NCBI GenBank assembly: GCA_963811255.1
Contig: CAWEQI010000003.1
Span: 1,364,001 to 1,428,000 of the forward strand
Length of the DNA: 64,000 bases
Direction of reading: 5' to 3'
Origin: Croceibacterium_B sp963811255
Lineage (GTDB): Bacteria; Pseudomonadota; Alphaproteobacteria; Sphingomonadales; Sphingomonadaceae
Shown here one piece after another: positions 17,114-28,370 of the stretch. Under the pieces are notes generated by a model. That model had not been told where the DNA came from. It did not search any database and saw nothing but the letters and a program-made list of their open reading frames with translations. A program made the translations under genes and the position numbers. The first letter of the stretch is position 1. The number at the start of each line of letters is the position of its first letter.

Positions 17114-18430
17114 TCAGGCGCCGTTTGCGGGCGGTGCCGACGGCGCCGGCGAAGCCGTCTTGCTGTCGATATACGCGAGCCACATCTTGGCCACGGGAGC
17201 GCGCGCACCGGTGACCTGCTGCAGCGCCGCCTTCGCGGGAGCCCACTGACCCTGTTCGGCCTGGGCCATGCCCAGCCGCTCCAGCGCGAGTTCGTGGTCG
17301 GTGCCCCCCTTGTCGACCGCCAGCTGGTACATCTGCGCGGCGTTCGCGTAGTCGCCGATCGAGAAATACTGGTCGCCGGCGCTCATGGCGATTTTGCCAT
17401 CCGCCGCCTTGCGCGCGTCGGCGGCGACCTCCGGCAACACCTTCTTGTGATCGGCGGCGCGGCCCTCGGCGACCGACTTCGACTGAGTATAGAATGGGTC
17501 GCTCGTGGTGAGCACCCCGGCTTTGACCGCTTCGTCGAGCACCGGAAGCACTTCGTTCGACAGCTTTTGCGGATCGGCGGCATCGATATAGCCGAGGTAG
17601 TCCTGCTTGGCCTTCAGCGCTCCAGTTTGCCGCATCAGCCGATAGAGATCGAGCCGGCCGTCGGAATCGAGCCCGCTCACCGCATTGACGACCTGCAATG
17701 CGCCTTGCCAGTTGGTCGGCGTCGGATCGTGACTGACCAGCATTTGCGCGAAGCTCTCCGCCTGCGGAGCCATCCTATTTTCATACGCGACCTTCAGCCC
17801 GCGCAGGTACCAATTGGCGGGGACCTGCTGCCCCGCGGCGTTGCGCCTTTGGATCAGGCTCGACAGGGCCTGGAGGCCCTGGGCGTTCTGTCCTTCGCCG
17901 AAATAGGTTTCGACGATCAGCGCCTCGGGATCGTCTTGGGTGTAGCCGCCCTGCACCGCTTGCTGCAGTTGGCTGCGCGCCTCGGCATAGTTCTTGTCGT
18001 TGTACGCCCACTTGCCGAGGAAGTCGTGAAACATGGCCGCCTGCTGCGGGGGCGTCTTGCCGCTCGCCAGCGCCAGCTCGATCCCCTGCTTCTGCAGGCT
18101 GACGTCGTTCAGCTTGCCGCCGAGCATGATCAGCGCCTTGCCGAAGGTTTCCTTATCGGTGTCGTTCTGGATGGCGGCCTGGACCGTGGGGATCATCGCC
18201 TTGGCGGCAGCGAAGTCGCCGCTCGAATTGTTGAGAATCTTCTGCATCGGGCCATAGGCGTCCACGAACGCCTTCGAATTGCTTTCGGACTTTTGCTGCT
18301 TGGCGTCCTTGGCGAAGGCGGGCGCCGTGCCACCAAGCGCCACGCCGCTTGCCAGCGCAACGGCGAGTGCAAGGCGTACGGCGCGTCCGGCCCGGGAAGC
18401 GTGGCCAGCGTGAGTGGAATTGCGGTGCAT
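17114..18430 (-). CDS. Exported TPR-like repeat protein
   Basis: 438 residues from ATG 18430, which follows a good AGGAGAGAC site; an in-frame start further upstream lacks this. The N-terminus is a signal peptide (basic stretch, LALAVALASGVALGG, cleavage near PAFA-KD), so the mature protein is periplasmic. The rest is helical with repeating patterns typical of TPR or Sel1-like solenoids, e.g. GDQYFSIGDYANAAQMYQLA and ALERLGMAQAEQGQWAPAKA, and ends in an Ala/Pro tail. I do not recognise a named family; homologues appear to be common in sphingomonads (inference). It is divergent from gyrA. Confidence 0.7.
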   Translation of the reverse strand: MHRNSTHAGHASRAGRAVRLALAVALASGVALGGTAPAFAKDAKQQKSESNSKAFVDAYGPMQKILNNSSGDFAAAKAMIPTVQAAIQNDTDKETFGKALIMLGGKLNDVSLQKQGIELALASGKTPPQQAAMFHDFLGKWAYNDKNYAEARSQLQQAVQGGYTQDDPEALIVETYFGEGQNAQGLQALSSLIQRRNAAGQQVPANWYLRGLKVAYENRMAPQAESFAQMLVSHDPTPTNWQGALQVVNAVSGLDSDGRLDLYRLMRQTGALKAKQDYLGYIDAADPQKLSNEVLPVLDEAVKAGVLTTSDPFYTQSKSVAEGRAADHKKVLPEVAADARKAADGKIAMSAGDQYFSIGDYANAAQMYQLAVDKGGTDHELALERLGMAQAEQGQWAPAKAALQQVTGARAPVAKMWLAYIDSKTASPAPSAPPANGA

Positions 18431-18737
18431 GAACTCGTCTCTCCTGAGGAATTGCGGGCCGACAGGGACCACGGGAAATCTGCGCGCGGCTCCTGCCGCG
18501 TCGCGTATCAATTTGCAAACGCCAAACTAACGCCGGGGCACTGAATAGCGATTGAACACCCCGTTGCCGCGATGAAACGGGCGCGCGGCAGGCAACCGCG
18601 TCGGACCCGGACTGGAAGTGTGGAAAACAAGCTCCATATGGGGCTTGGCATCCCCGCCTTGCTGGCTCTTCGGCGACCTTTCGCCTAGGGCTTCGCATAC
18701 GCCACTTCCAGCATAACAGAACAGGCAATCTTCGCAG
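18431..18737. other. Divergent intergenic region before gyrA
   Basis: 307 bases between the repeat protein and gyrA. No protein or RNA gene is seen. It must carry both promoters, but I find no -35/-10 pair good enough to call. A GC-rich inverted stretch around 18560-18605 is the only structure noted. Confidence 0.5.
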
Positions 18738-21566
<2,829 letters not shown>

Positions 21567-21576
21567 CTCCCTGTCT

Positions 21577-21663
21577 CTCCTCCCGCTTGCGGGAGGGACT
21601 GGGGGTGGGTCAGTCCGACGCCGCTACACTCGCCCTCCCCTGCGCCCTTCCGCAAGCGGGAGG
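21577..21663. repeat. Double-hairpin repeat copy after gyrA
   Basis: Left palindrome CTCCCGCTTGCGGGAG (21580-21595) and right CTTCCGCAAGCGGGAG (21647-21662), separated by a GGGGGTGGG-containing middle. It is the same element as in glyS and near trmFO. It lies directly after the gyrA stop and could form its 3' end. Confidence 0.8.
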
Positions 21664-21731
21664 CGAATTGCCCCTTGACCCTCACGCGACGTGAGGGACT
21701 ATCAGGCGTCCTCGCGGAAGGACGACGACGA

Positions 21732-22514
21732 ATGGGCACCTACACCGTCAAGCAGCTGGCCAGGCTCTCCGGGGTTTCCGTGCGCACGCTGCATCACTAC
21801 GATGAAGTTGGGCTGCTCAAGCCGGCGTTCACCGGCGAGAACCGCTATCGCTATTATGGCCGCGACGAACTGCTGCGCCTGCAGGACATCCTGTTCCATC
21901 GCGAGCTTGGGATGCCCCTGGCCGCCATCGCCCACCTACTCGATGCCGAGGGCCGCGACCGTGTCGCGATCCTCCACGAGCACCGGGCGATGCTGGCCGA
22001 CCGGGTGAAGCGTTCCCGCCAGCTCCTCCGCACAATCGACCGCACGATCGCGGAACTCGAAGGAGAAGGCACGATGAAGGACAAGGACATCTACAAGGGC
22101 TTCGCGCCCGAGAAGCAGGCCGAATACGAACAGTGGCTAGTCGACAATTACAACGGCTGCGGCGACATCTCGGCGGCGATCGAGACAAGCAAACAGCACT
22201 GGTCGAAGCAGACCGAGAGAGACATGCAAGGCGCCCTGAAGGAAGGCGAGGCCGCCGAGGCGGCGCTGGTCGAATGCTTCCGCGCCGGCGCGGGACCCGA
22301 CGCCGGCGACGTGGCCGCGGCGCTCGAGCGGCACAGGGCGTGGATCGGCCGGATGTGGGGCGACCGCGAATGTCCGCCGGCGGCTTATGCCGGAATGGCC
22401 GATCTTTATCTCGATCACCCCGACTTCCGCGCGCGCTACGAAGCGAACGGCGCCGGGTTCACAGACTGGCTGACCACGGCGATGGAGGCACACGCCGCGC
22501 GGTTGGGAGTCTAG
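21732..22514 (+). CDS. MerR-family regulator with TipAS effector domain
   Basis: 260 residues from ATG 21732 (GGAAGGA upstream). The N-terminal MerR winged helix reads YTVKQLARLSGVSVRTLHHYDEVGLLKP, followed by the dimerising coiled coil (residues about 75-115). The C-terminal half, FAPEKQAEYEQWLV to the end, is a TipAS domain, which in Streptomyces TipAL binds thiopeptide-type drugs. Such proteins activate genes by twisting a long-spacer promoter. The ligand and target here are unknown; the adjacent convergent gene is a YhhN-like membrane protein. A promoter with 19-bp spacing was not identified. Confidence 0.85.
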   Translation: MGTYTVKQLARLSGVSVRTLHHYDEVGLLKPAFTGENRYRYYGRDELLRLQDILFHRELGMPLAAIAHLLDAEGRDRVAILHEHRAMLADRVKRSRQLLRTIDRTIAELEGEGTMKDKDIYKGFAPEKQAEYEQWLVDNYNGCGDISAAIETSKQHWSKQTERDMQGALKEGEAAEAALVECFRAGAGPDAGDVAAALERHRAWIGRMWGDRECPPAAYAGMADLYLDHPDFRARYEANGAGFTDWLTTAMEAHAARLGV

Positions 22515-23173
22515 GCTCCCGCATTCATGCTGCGCAAGGTCTGCACGACGCCCACGGTGATCAGCAGCTGCCCAACGTAGTAAAGTGGCCAAGCGAGAAC
22601 GTCGGGCAGTTGCTGGCCCATCCACGGTCCGATGCCGGCGATCACCAGCAGACTTGAAGCGAGCACCAGCACCGCGCCGATCCCCACCCGGTAGCGGGGG
22701 AAGGCGCTCATCCAGGCGCATGAAGCCATCCCGCCGAGAGCCAGGCCGTAGAGCGCCAACGGTGCTGCGAGCGTTCGGTCAGCGGGCAGCAGCCAAGTAA
22801 GCGCGGGCGTCAGCAACAGCATCGCCACGGCGGCCGCCTTCTGGGTCGTCGTCGTGTGCTCTCGCAGGTGCCGCAGATAGAGCGACATCGCGAGCACGTG
22901 ATAGACGAAGAACACCAGCGCGGAGACCGCGAGATCGATCTGGAAGATGACGTCGCGCACCGCCGCGACCGCCATCATCAGCGCCAGCCAACGGCTGTCC
23001 TTCGCTCCACCTTGAAGCAGGGCATAGAGCGCGAGAAAGCCGGTGGCGGCGGCTGGTAGCGGCAACAGCCAGACCTGCGGAACCGGTGTCAGGCGCAGCG
23101 CGCAAAACAGGATGGCGACCGCGATGCTGGCGAGCAGCCACGGCCTCTTTTCGATCAGCGCACGTTTCGGCAT
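22511..23173 (-). CDS. YhhN/TMEM86-family membrane protein (lysoplasmalogenase type)
   Basis: 220 residues with seven to eight hydrophobic segments spread along the chain (for example LLASIAVAILFCALRL and GIGAVLVLASSLLVIAGIG). It has the family arrangement with FQIDLAVSALVFFVYHVLAM and PLALYGLALGGMASCAWMSA. Members of the YhhN/TMEM86 family cleave lysoplasmalogens in animals and Legionella; most bacterial members are untested. Start ATG 23173 follows GGGGGAGGG. It overlaps the end of the MerR regulator by 4 nt on the opposite strand. Confidence 0.75.
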   Translation of the reverse strand: MPKRALIEKRPWLLASIAVAILFCALRLTPVPQVWLLPLPAAATGFLALYALLQGGAKDSRWLALMMAVAAVRDVIFQIDLAVSALVFFVYHVLAMSLYLRHLREHTTTTQKAAAVAMLLLTPALTWLLPADRTLAAPLALYGLALGGMASCAWMSAFPRYRVGIGAVLVLASSLLVIAGIGPWMGQQLPDVLAWPLYYVGQLLITVGVVQTLRSMNAGA

Positions 23174-23241
23174 GCACCCTCCCCCGTTTGGCGCGGGTTG
23201 TACTTGATGTTCCCGCCGGGCAAGCCGTAGGCGTATTAGCA

Positions 23242-24624
23242 ATGTCTTGCGACGTCCACATCATCGGCGGCGGCCTTGCCGGAAGCGAAGCCGCCTGGCA
23301 GCTCGGCCGCCGCGGGGTACGCGTGCGCCTCTCCGAAATGCGCGGCAGCGGCGATACCACTCCGGCGCATCAGGGGAGCCGCCTCGCCGAACTGGTCTGC
23401 TCGAACAGCTTTCGCTCAGACGACGATGAGAAGAACGCGGTCGGGCTGCTGCACCACGAGATGCGCCGGCTTGATTCTATCGTGATGCGCGCGGGCGAGA
23501 AGGCGCGCGTGCCGGCTGGCTCCGCCATGGCTGTCGACCGGGACGTCTTTTCCGCCGAAATCGAGCGCGAGCTGGCCGCCCTCCCTTCGGTCGACATCGT
23601 CCGCGAGCGGATCGACGCGCTGCCCGCAAGCGGGCTGACGATCATCGCCACCGGCCCTCTCACCGCCGCTGCGCTCGCCGAGAGCATTGTCGGGGCCACG
23701 GGGCAGGAGCGGCTGGCGTTCTTCGACGCCATCGCCCCAATCGTCCATCGCGACAGCATCGATATGTCGGTCTGCTGGATGCAATCGCGCTGGAACAAGG
23801 GCGGCGGGAAGGACTACATCAACTGCCCGCTCGACAAGGGACAGTACCTCGCCTTTCGCCAGGGTCTGCTCGAGGGCGAGAAAACCGTGTTCCGCGAATG
23901 GGAAGCCGACACCCCCTATTTCGAAGGCTGCATGCCGATCGAAGTGATGGCCGAGCGGGGCGAGGACACCTTGCGCTACGGCCCGATGAAGCCGGTCGGG
24001 CTTGACGATCCGCGCACCGGCCGCTGGCCCTATGCCGTGGTCCAGCTCAGGCAGGACAACAAGCTCGGCACGCTGTGGAACATAGTCGGCTTCCAGACCA
24101 AGCTCAAGCACGCCGAGCAAGTGCGCCTGTTCCGCATCATCCCGGGCCTGGAGAATGCCGAGTTCGCCCGGCTCGGCGGGCTCCACCGCAACACGTTCCT
24201 CAATTCTCCGCTGCTGCTCGATCGCCAGTTGCGACTGAAAAGCGCACCGCACGTCCGCTTCGCCGGGCAGATCACCGGCTGCGAAGGATACGTCGAAAGC
24301 GCCGCGGTCGGCCTGCTCGCCGGACTCATGGCCGCCGAGGAGCTTGCAGGTGGCGATTGGCAGGTGCCGCCGCGAACCACGGCCATGGGCGCCCTGCTGG
24401 CCCATATCACCGGCGATGCCGAGGCCGCCAGTTATCAACCGATGAACGTCAACTTTGGGCTGTTTCCCCCTCTGCCTGAGGTGAAGAAGAAGCAGCGCAA
24501 GGAAGCCTACACCGAGCGGGCCAAGGCCGATTTCGGCGAGTGGCTCTCAGCGATGTCTCTCCCCTCCAACTTGCGGGAGGGGTTGGAGGGGTCATCGTTG
24601 GCGGGAGCTCCCACCCTCGCCTAG
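23242..24624 (+). CDS. trmFO: Folate-dependent tRNA (uracil-5-)-methyltransferase
   Basis: 460 residues; makes ribothymidine-54 in tRNA with methylene-tetrahydrofolate and FAD. FAD-binding GGGLAGSEAAWQL at the start, then SEMRG...TPAHQ, CSNSFRSDD (a cysteine-containing block), and YINCPLDKGQY are hallmark TrmFO segments. The C-terminal domain has GQITGCEGYVESAAVGLLAG and NVNFGLFPPLP. The natural end would be near EWL, but the last 21 residues (MSLPSNLREGLEGSS...) are encoded by a palindromic repeat, and the TAG at 24622-24624 lies inside it. The start ATG 23242 is supported by the fold. Confidence 0.95.
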   Translation: MSCDVHIIGGGLAGSEAAWQLGRRGVRVRLSEMRGSGDTTPAHQGSRLAELVCSNSFRSDDDEKNAVGLLHHEMRRLDSIVMRAGEKARVPAGSAMAVDRDVFSAEIERELAALPSVDIVRERIDALPASGLTIIATGPLTAAALAESIVGATGQERLAFFDAIAPIVHRDSIDMSVCWMQSRWNKGGGKDYINCPLDKGQYLAFRQGLLEGEKTVFREWEADTPYFEGCMPIEVMAERGEDTLRYGPMKPVGLDDPRTGRWPYAVVQLRQDNKLGTLWNIVGFQTKLKHAEQVRLFRIIPGLENAEFARLGGLHRNTFLNSPLLLDRQLRLKSAPHVRFAGQITGCEGYVESAAVGLLAGLMAAEELAGGDWQVPPRTTAMGALLAHITGDAEAASYQPMNVNFGLFPPLPEVKKKQRKEAYTERAKADFGEWLSAMSLPSNLREGLEGSSLAGAPTLA

Positions 24625-24648
24625 CCCCTCCCGCAAACGGGAGGGGGA
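24559..24648. repeat. Double-hairpin repeat copy at the trmFO 3' end
   Basis: Left arm region CCCCTCCAACTTGCGGGAGG (24561-24580) and right arms around CTCCCGCAAACGGGAG (24628-24643), with a 42-nt middle. It supplies the last codons and the stop of trmFO, and lies between trmFO and the EF-hand gene on the other strand. Confidence 0.8.
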
Positions 24649-25125
24649 TTACTTCACGCAATCGCACCTTGGCTTAGGATGATGCTTGGGCGCGGTGGTG
24701 GCGAATTCGGCCGGAGTGAGGATTCCGTCGTGGTTGGCGTCCGCTCCGGCGAAGCGGTCGGAAGTGGTCACCGCCCATTCCTCGAATGTCAGCAGGTTGT
24801 TGCCGTCTTTGTCGAGCTTGCGGAAATCGTCGACCCGGGTCGAGAGCATCTCGTCGCGGGTGATCTTGCCGTCGCGGTTGCGGTCGTAGCGGTCGAAGCG
24901 CTCCTGCTCCCGCGTCCGCTTGGCGGCATGCGGAAGCGAAGGGCCCTGCAAGCCGGCCGCGTCCGCGCTCGGCAGGCCGCTCGGAGGCGCCGTGGGCACG
25001 ACCGGCGGCGGCGCGGCCCGCTCGACCTCGGCACGGCCCTGCAGCCAAAACAGGCCGATCCCCGCCAGCACCAGCGCCGTCAGCGCCCCAAGGACGAATT
25101 GCTTCACCCGCGCAGCCCCCTGCAT
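24649..25125 (-). CDS. EF-hand domain membrane-anchored protein
   Basis: 158 residues. The N-terminal hydrophobic segment FVLGALTALVLAGIGLFWL is a membrane anchor or uncleaved signal, followed by a Pro/Ala linker. Three calcium loops follow: DRNRDGKITRDE, DKDGNNLLTFEE and DANHDGILTPAE, each with the Dx[DN]xDG pattern. The product should be periplasmic or surface-facing and bind Ca2+. Its role is unknown. It ends in KPRCDCVK. Overlaps neither neighbour; the repeat at the trmFO end abuts its stop. Confidence 0.8.
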   Translation of the reverse strand: MQGAARVKQFVLGALTALVLAGIGLFWLQGRAEVERAAPPPVVPTAPPSGLPSADAAGLQGPSLPHAAKRTREQERFDRYDRNRDGKITRDEMLSTRVDDFRKLDKDGNNLLTFEEWAVTTSDRFAGADANHDGILTPAEFATTAPKHHPKPRCDCVK

Positions 25126-25140
25126 CAGCGGCAGTATAGG

Positions 25141-25821
25141 CTAGCGCCCGGCGATGCCAACCCGAACCGCCAGCAACGCGCCGCCAACGCCGTCGAGCAG
25201 CGGCATGCCTCCGCGAGCGAGCGAGCGTTGCCCCAGCGCGGCGAGCACCGCCAGCGGGCGCAGCGCGCGCGGGAGCGCCGGGCACGGCGCCAGCGCGGCC
25301 GCCGCCTCGATCACCGCCGCCCGCTCGACGGGATCGGCCAGGTTGGTGGCAAGATCGCCCAGCGCCCACCACCGCCCGCACGCTTCCGCCGCGGCCGAGT
25401 CCGCGTCGAGCTGCGCGGCGAGTTGTCCGAACGCGGTCCCCCGCCCGCTTGCGTAGGCGTCGATGGTCGGCCGGTCGAGCGCTTCGTCCAGCAACCCTTC
25501 CCAGCCGTCGATCAGCGGCACCAGCGCCGCCGGATCGCGCCACTCGCCAAGCAACGCAAGCAGCGCGTCACCGCCCGGCCAGGCGGCCTTGTCCTGACCG
25601 AGCTTGTCGCGCCACCAGGCGAGGCGCATCTGCGCCAGCAGCGGCTCGCCGCGGCGTCTCAGCACGGCCGCCAGCCGGGCGTCGAGCGCCAGCAGGGCGA
25701 GCGTCGCCGGGCGCGCCGATCGCGGCGCGTAGGCCAGCGCCAGGCGCTGCGCCGGCGGTAACTCGTCGAGCAGCAGCTCCGTCATGCCGGACGCAATCGG
25801 CCGCCGGTCCTCGGCGGTCAA
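25141..25821 (-). CDS. Squalene/phytoene-synthase-fold protein, NDUFAF6-like
   Basis: 226 residues, or 214 from an alternative ATG at 25785. It has the helical trans-isoprenyl-diphosphate-synthase pattern with LAYAPRSARPATLALLALDARL and MRLAWWRDKLGQ, but the paired Asp motifs needed to bind a diphosphate substrate are not visible. That combination is typical of the NDUFAF6-like group, which in mitochondria assists complex I assembly rather than making squalene. Function in bacteria is inferred only. Stops just before the EF-hand gene on the same strand and is probably transcribed with it. Confidence 0.65.
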   Translation of the reverse strand: MTAEDRRPIASGMTELLLDELPPAQRLALAYAPRSARPATLALLALDARLAAVLRRRGEPLLAQMRLAWWRDKLGQDKAAWPGGDALLALLGEWRDPAALVPLIDGWEGLLDEALDRPTIDAYASGRGTAFGQLAAQLDADSAAAEACGRWWALGDLATNLADPVERAAVIEAAAALAPCPALPRALRPLAVLAALGQRSLARGGMPLLDGVGGALLAVRVGIAGR

Positions 25822-25949
25822 GCGCCGCTCAGGGCGAACGCCCAGGTCATGGTCAAACCGCTATTAACTCAATCCCTTGAGAAAGCAGTGAGCATGACGG
25901 GCTAATACCTACCGCGAATTGGCCGATTTCCAACCATGAGACAGGGGCT

Positions 25950-27255
25950 ATGCGCGCACAACGAACCCCAGGGATAGGGCGGCTTCTCCGGTCGCTGAAA
26001 AAGAACACCAGCGGCAACGCGATGCTGTTCATGGCGCTCGGCATGCCCGTCCTGATCGCAAGCGCGGGCCTGGCGGTCGACTTTTCGCAGTGGTATTTGT
26101 GGAAGCGCGAGCTGCAGTTGGCGACCGACCAGGCCGCCATGGCAGCGGCGTGGGCGCGCACCGATTCGAACACCGAGAGCACGTACCAGACCCGTGGATC
26201 GCAGGACTATTATGCGAACCTGGCGATCACCTCCGGTTTTGCCAGCGCGCCGCACTTCGCTCTCGCCAATTACGCCAACGGCACCGACAACAGCGTCATC
26301 GTGACCGCCACCGCGTCCAAGTCCCTGCCGTTCAGCAGTTTCATCATCGGCCATAGCACGACGATCCAGGCCTATTCGCAAGCGAGCTTCGCCGCCGGCG
26401 CAAATTATTCCGCCTGCCTGATCGCGACGGGCAGCAGCGGAACGACGCTGTCGGTCGGCGGCAACGCCAACGTGACGGCGCACTGCGGCATGGCCGCGCT
26501 GTCCTGCTCGAACGACGCGGTCGTGATCGACGGCTCGGCCACCGTCGTGACGGATTCGATCGCCACCTGCGGCACCGCCAGCGTGCCTTCGGCGAATGAG
26601 GATGTCGTGAGCGAAAACGTGAGCGGCCTGAGCGATCCGTACGACGGCCTTGATCCGCCGACCAACGACGCCGCCCAGACCTATTCCTGCGACGGCCATG
26701 GAGTCCATGCCCAGGCTTCGCCGGTGGCGGGAACCTATCACGGTCTGGTCGTGAGCTGCACGACCAACTTCGGTCCCGGCGTCTACGTCATCGACGGCGG
26801 CACGCTCGACCTGACGGGCAACTACCCGGTGAGCGGGACGAACGTGATGTTCGTCCTCAAGAACGGCGCACAGCTCAAGCTCGGCGGCAGCGGCAACAAC
26901 AACACTCTGACACTGACGCCGATGGTCTCGTCGCAGTTCACCGCACCCCCTATACGACTACTCGCAGACGCTCGCCGACAAATATGCGGGCATGCTGATA
27001 TTCGAGGATCGGAACAACAACCCGTCCAACTCGCAACAGATCAACGGCAACTCGAACTCGCTGATCGAGGGCTCGATGTACTTTCCCTCGAGCAACGTCG
27101 AGGTGAACGGCACTGCCAACATCAACAGCAACTGCCTGCAATTGACGGCGAAAACGATCACCGTGCTCGGCAACGCGACCCTCCAGACCAGCTGCCCATC
27201 GGCGCAGACCAACAGCGCCGGCGGCGGAACGCCGACCGTAAGGCTGGTCGCGTGA
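25950..27255 (+). CDS. TadG-like pilus protein, frameshifted
   Basis: 434 residues after removing one extra C in the run at 26946-26950. The N-terminus (NTSGNAMLFMALGMPVLI, then a hydrophobic stretch) matches the TadE/TadG-like prepilin helix, which anchors the protein and leads to a large extracellular part. The body is rich in Ser, Thr, Asn and Gly and has repeats such as DGSATVVTDS and GNANVTAHCG, as in secreted adhesin-like TadG proteins. The C-terminus reads NSNSLIEGSMYFPSSNVE...TPTVRLVA. Together with the next two genes it forms a minor-pseudopilin set. The motor and secretin genes of a Tad system are not in the window. Confidence 0.7.
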
Positions 27256-27737
27256 GCTCCTTCCACTCTTTCCTCGCGCGCTCGCTCCGACTGCTCCGCG
27301 ATGCCCGCGGAACAACGGTTATCGAGGTCGCGATCATTGCCCCCGTACTGGTCATGCTGGCCCTGGGGGGGTTCGACGTGAGCCGAATGATCGCGCGACA
27401 GCACGAGTTGCAGAACGGCGCCGGCGACGCCGAGCAGATCGTGCTCGCAGCCGCGTCGGGCTCGGCGACGGATACCAACACGATCAAGTCGGTGCTCGCC
27501 AACACGCTCGGCATCCCCAACGATGCCAACCACATCGCGGTCGTCAAGCTGTACCGCTGCGGGACCGCCTCCTCGCTCGTCTCGACCCAGTGCAGTTCCG
27601 GCTCATGGGAATCGACTTATATTCAGGTGACCTTCCACGATACCTACACGCCGGTGTGGACCAGCTTCGGCGTCGGCAGCCCGGTCGATTACCAGGTCGA
27701 ACGGCTTGTTCAGATCTCGCAAGAACAGGTGCCCTGA
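27252..27737 (+). CDS. TadE-like pseudopilin
   Basis: 161 residues from GTG 27252, overlapping the TadG-like stop by 4 nt (GTGA), so translation is coupled. It has a TadE-type N-terminus: DARGTTVIEVAIIAPVLVMLAL, with the conserved Glu that follows a hydrophobic stretch and a Gly-Thr before it. This suggests processing by a prepilin peptidase (TadV/CpaA). The remaining 120 residues are exposed and have two cysteines. Most like TadE; TadF is the alternative. Confidence 0.7.
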   Translation: MSSFHSFLARSLRLLRDARGTTVIEVAIIAPVLVMLALGGFDVSRMIARQHELQNGAGDAEQIVLAAASGSATDTNTIKSVLANTLGIPNDANHIAVVKLYRCGTASSLVSTQCSSGSWESTYIQVTFHDTYTPVWTSFGVGSPVDYQVERLVQISQEQVP

Positions 27738-27739
27738 TC

Positions 27740-28180
27740 ATGCGCAGCATCCTTTCGCGCCTGAAGAACGACGGCAGAGGCGCCGCCATCGTCGAGTTCG
27801 CGATTCTCGCGCCGGTGCTCTTCGCCATGGTGTTCGGCGTGATTCAGGTCGGCATCCAGATGTGGAGTTACAATTCGCTCCGCTCGATCGTGGCCGACAC
27901 GGTCCGTTACACGGCGGTCGAATACCAGAAGGGCAATCAGATCACGACCGCCCAGATCGAAACCAAGGCAGTGGCGATCGCGGTGAACAGTCCTTACGAC
28001 TTCAAGATCGATAACCTCGGCACCGTTCAGGCAACTCCGATAAGCTCCGGCGATCCGGACTACATCAGCGGTTTGACCGGATATAGGCTGACGATGAGCT
28101 ACACCCCGCCGGCTGTCCTCGACTTCACCGGGATCACCGCGCCGACGATCTCGATCAGTCGCCCGATCTATGTCTCTTAG
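27740..28180 (+). CDS. TadE-like pseudopilin (second)
   Basis: 146 residues from ATG 27740, two bases after the previous stop. The N-terminus DGRGAAIVEFAILAPVLFAMVFG is the clearest TadE/F prepilin helix in the cluster, with the Glu five residues after the presumed cleavage point. The rest is a small soluble domain. Together with the two upstream genes it could form the tip or minor subunits of a Flp-type pilus, assuming that the rest of the machinery is elsewhere in the genome. No promoter or terminator is visible after it. Confidence 0.75.
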   Translation: MRSILSRLKNDGRGAAIVEFAILAPVLFAMVFGVIQVGIQMWSYNSLRSIVADTVRYTAVEYQKGNQITTAQIETKAVAIAVNSPYDFKIDNLGTVQATPISSGDPDYISGLTGYRLTMSYTPPAVLDFTGITAPTISISRPIYVS

Positions 28181-28232
28181 TCCGCTCGGCTGAGGTCTTT
28201 TTCAGGCCTGCCCGAAATAATAAACAAATTGA

Positions 28233-28367
28233 CCAGCCTCACTGGCCATCCCGGCCTCGTTCACCGTCCGCGACGATCGCGATCTGACGCAGATCTACCA
28301 GCGCAATCCCGAAAACCCCGACCCGGTGGCGGACTGCTCGACTTACAACGACCCGACCGAAGCGTAG
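28233..28367 (+). pseudogene. Orphan coding fragment, 44 codons, no start
   Basis: A frame without a start codon encodes PASLAIPASFTVRDDRDLTQ and then IYQRNPENPDPVADCST, ending at TAG 28365-28367. The residue composition looks like the tail of a real protein (balanced acidic/basic, a single Cys), but no upstream part is present; TGA precedes it. It lies between the TadE gene and pdhB. I do not recognise the family. Confidence 0.3.
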
Positions 28368-28370
28368 AGA

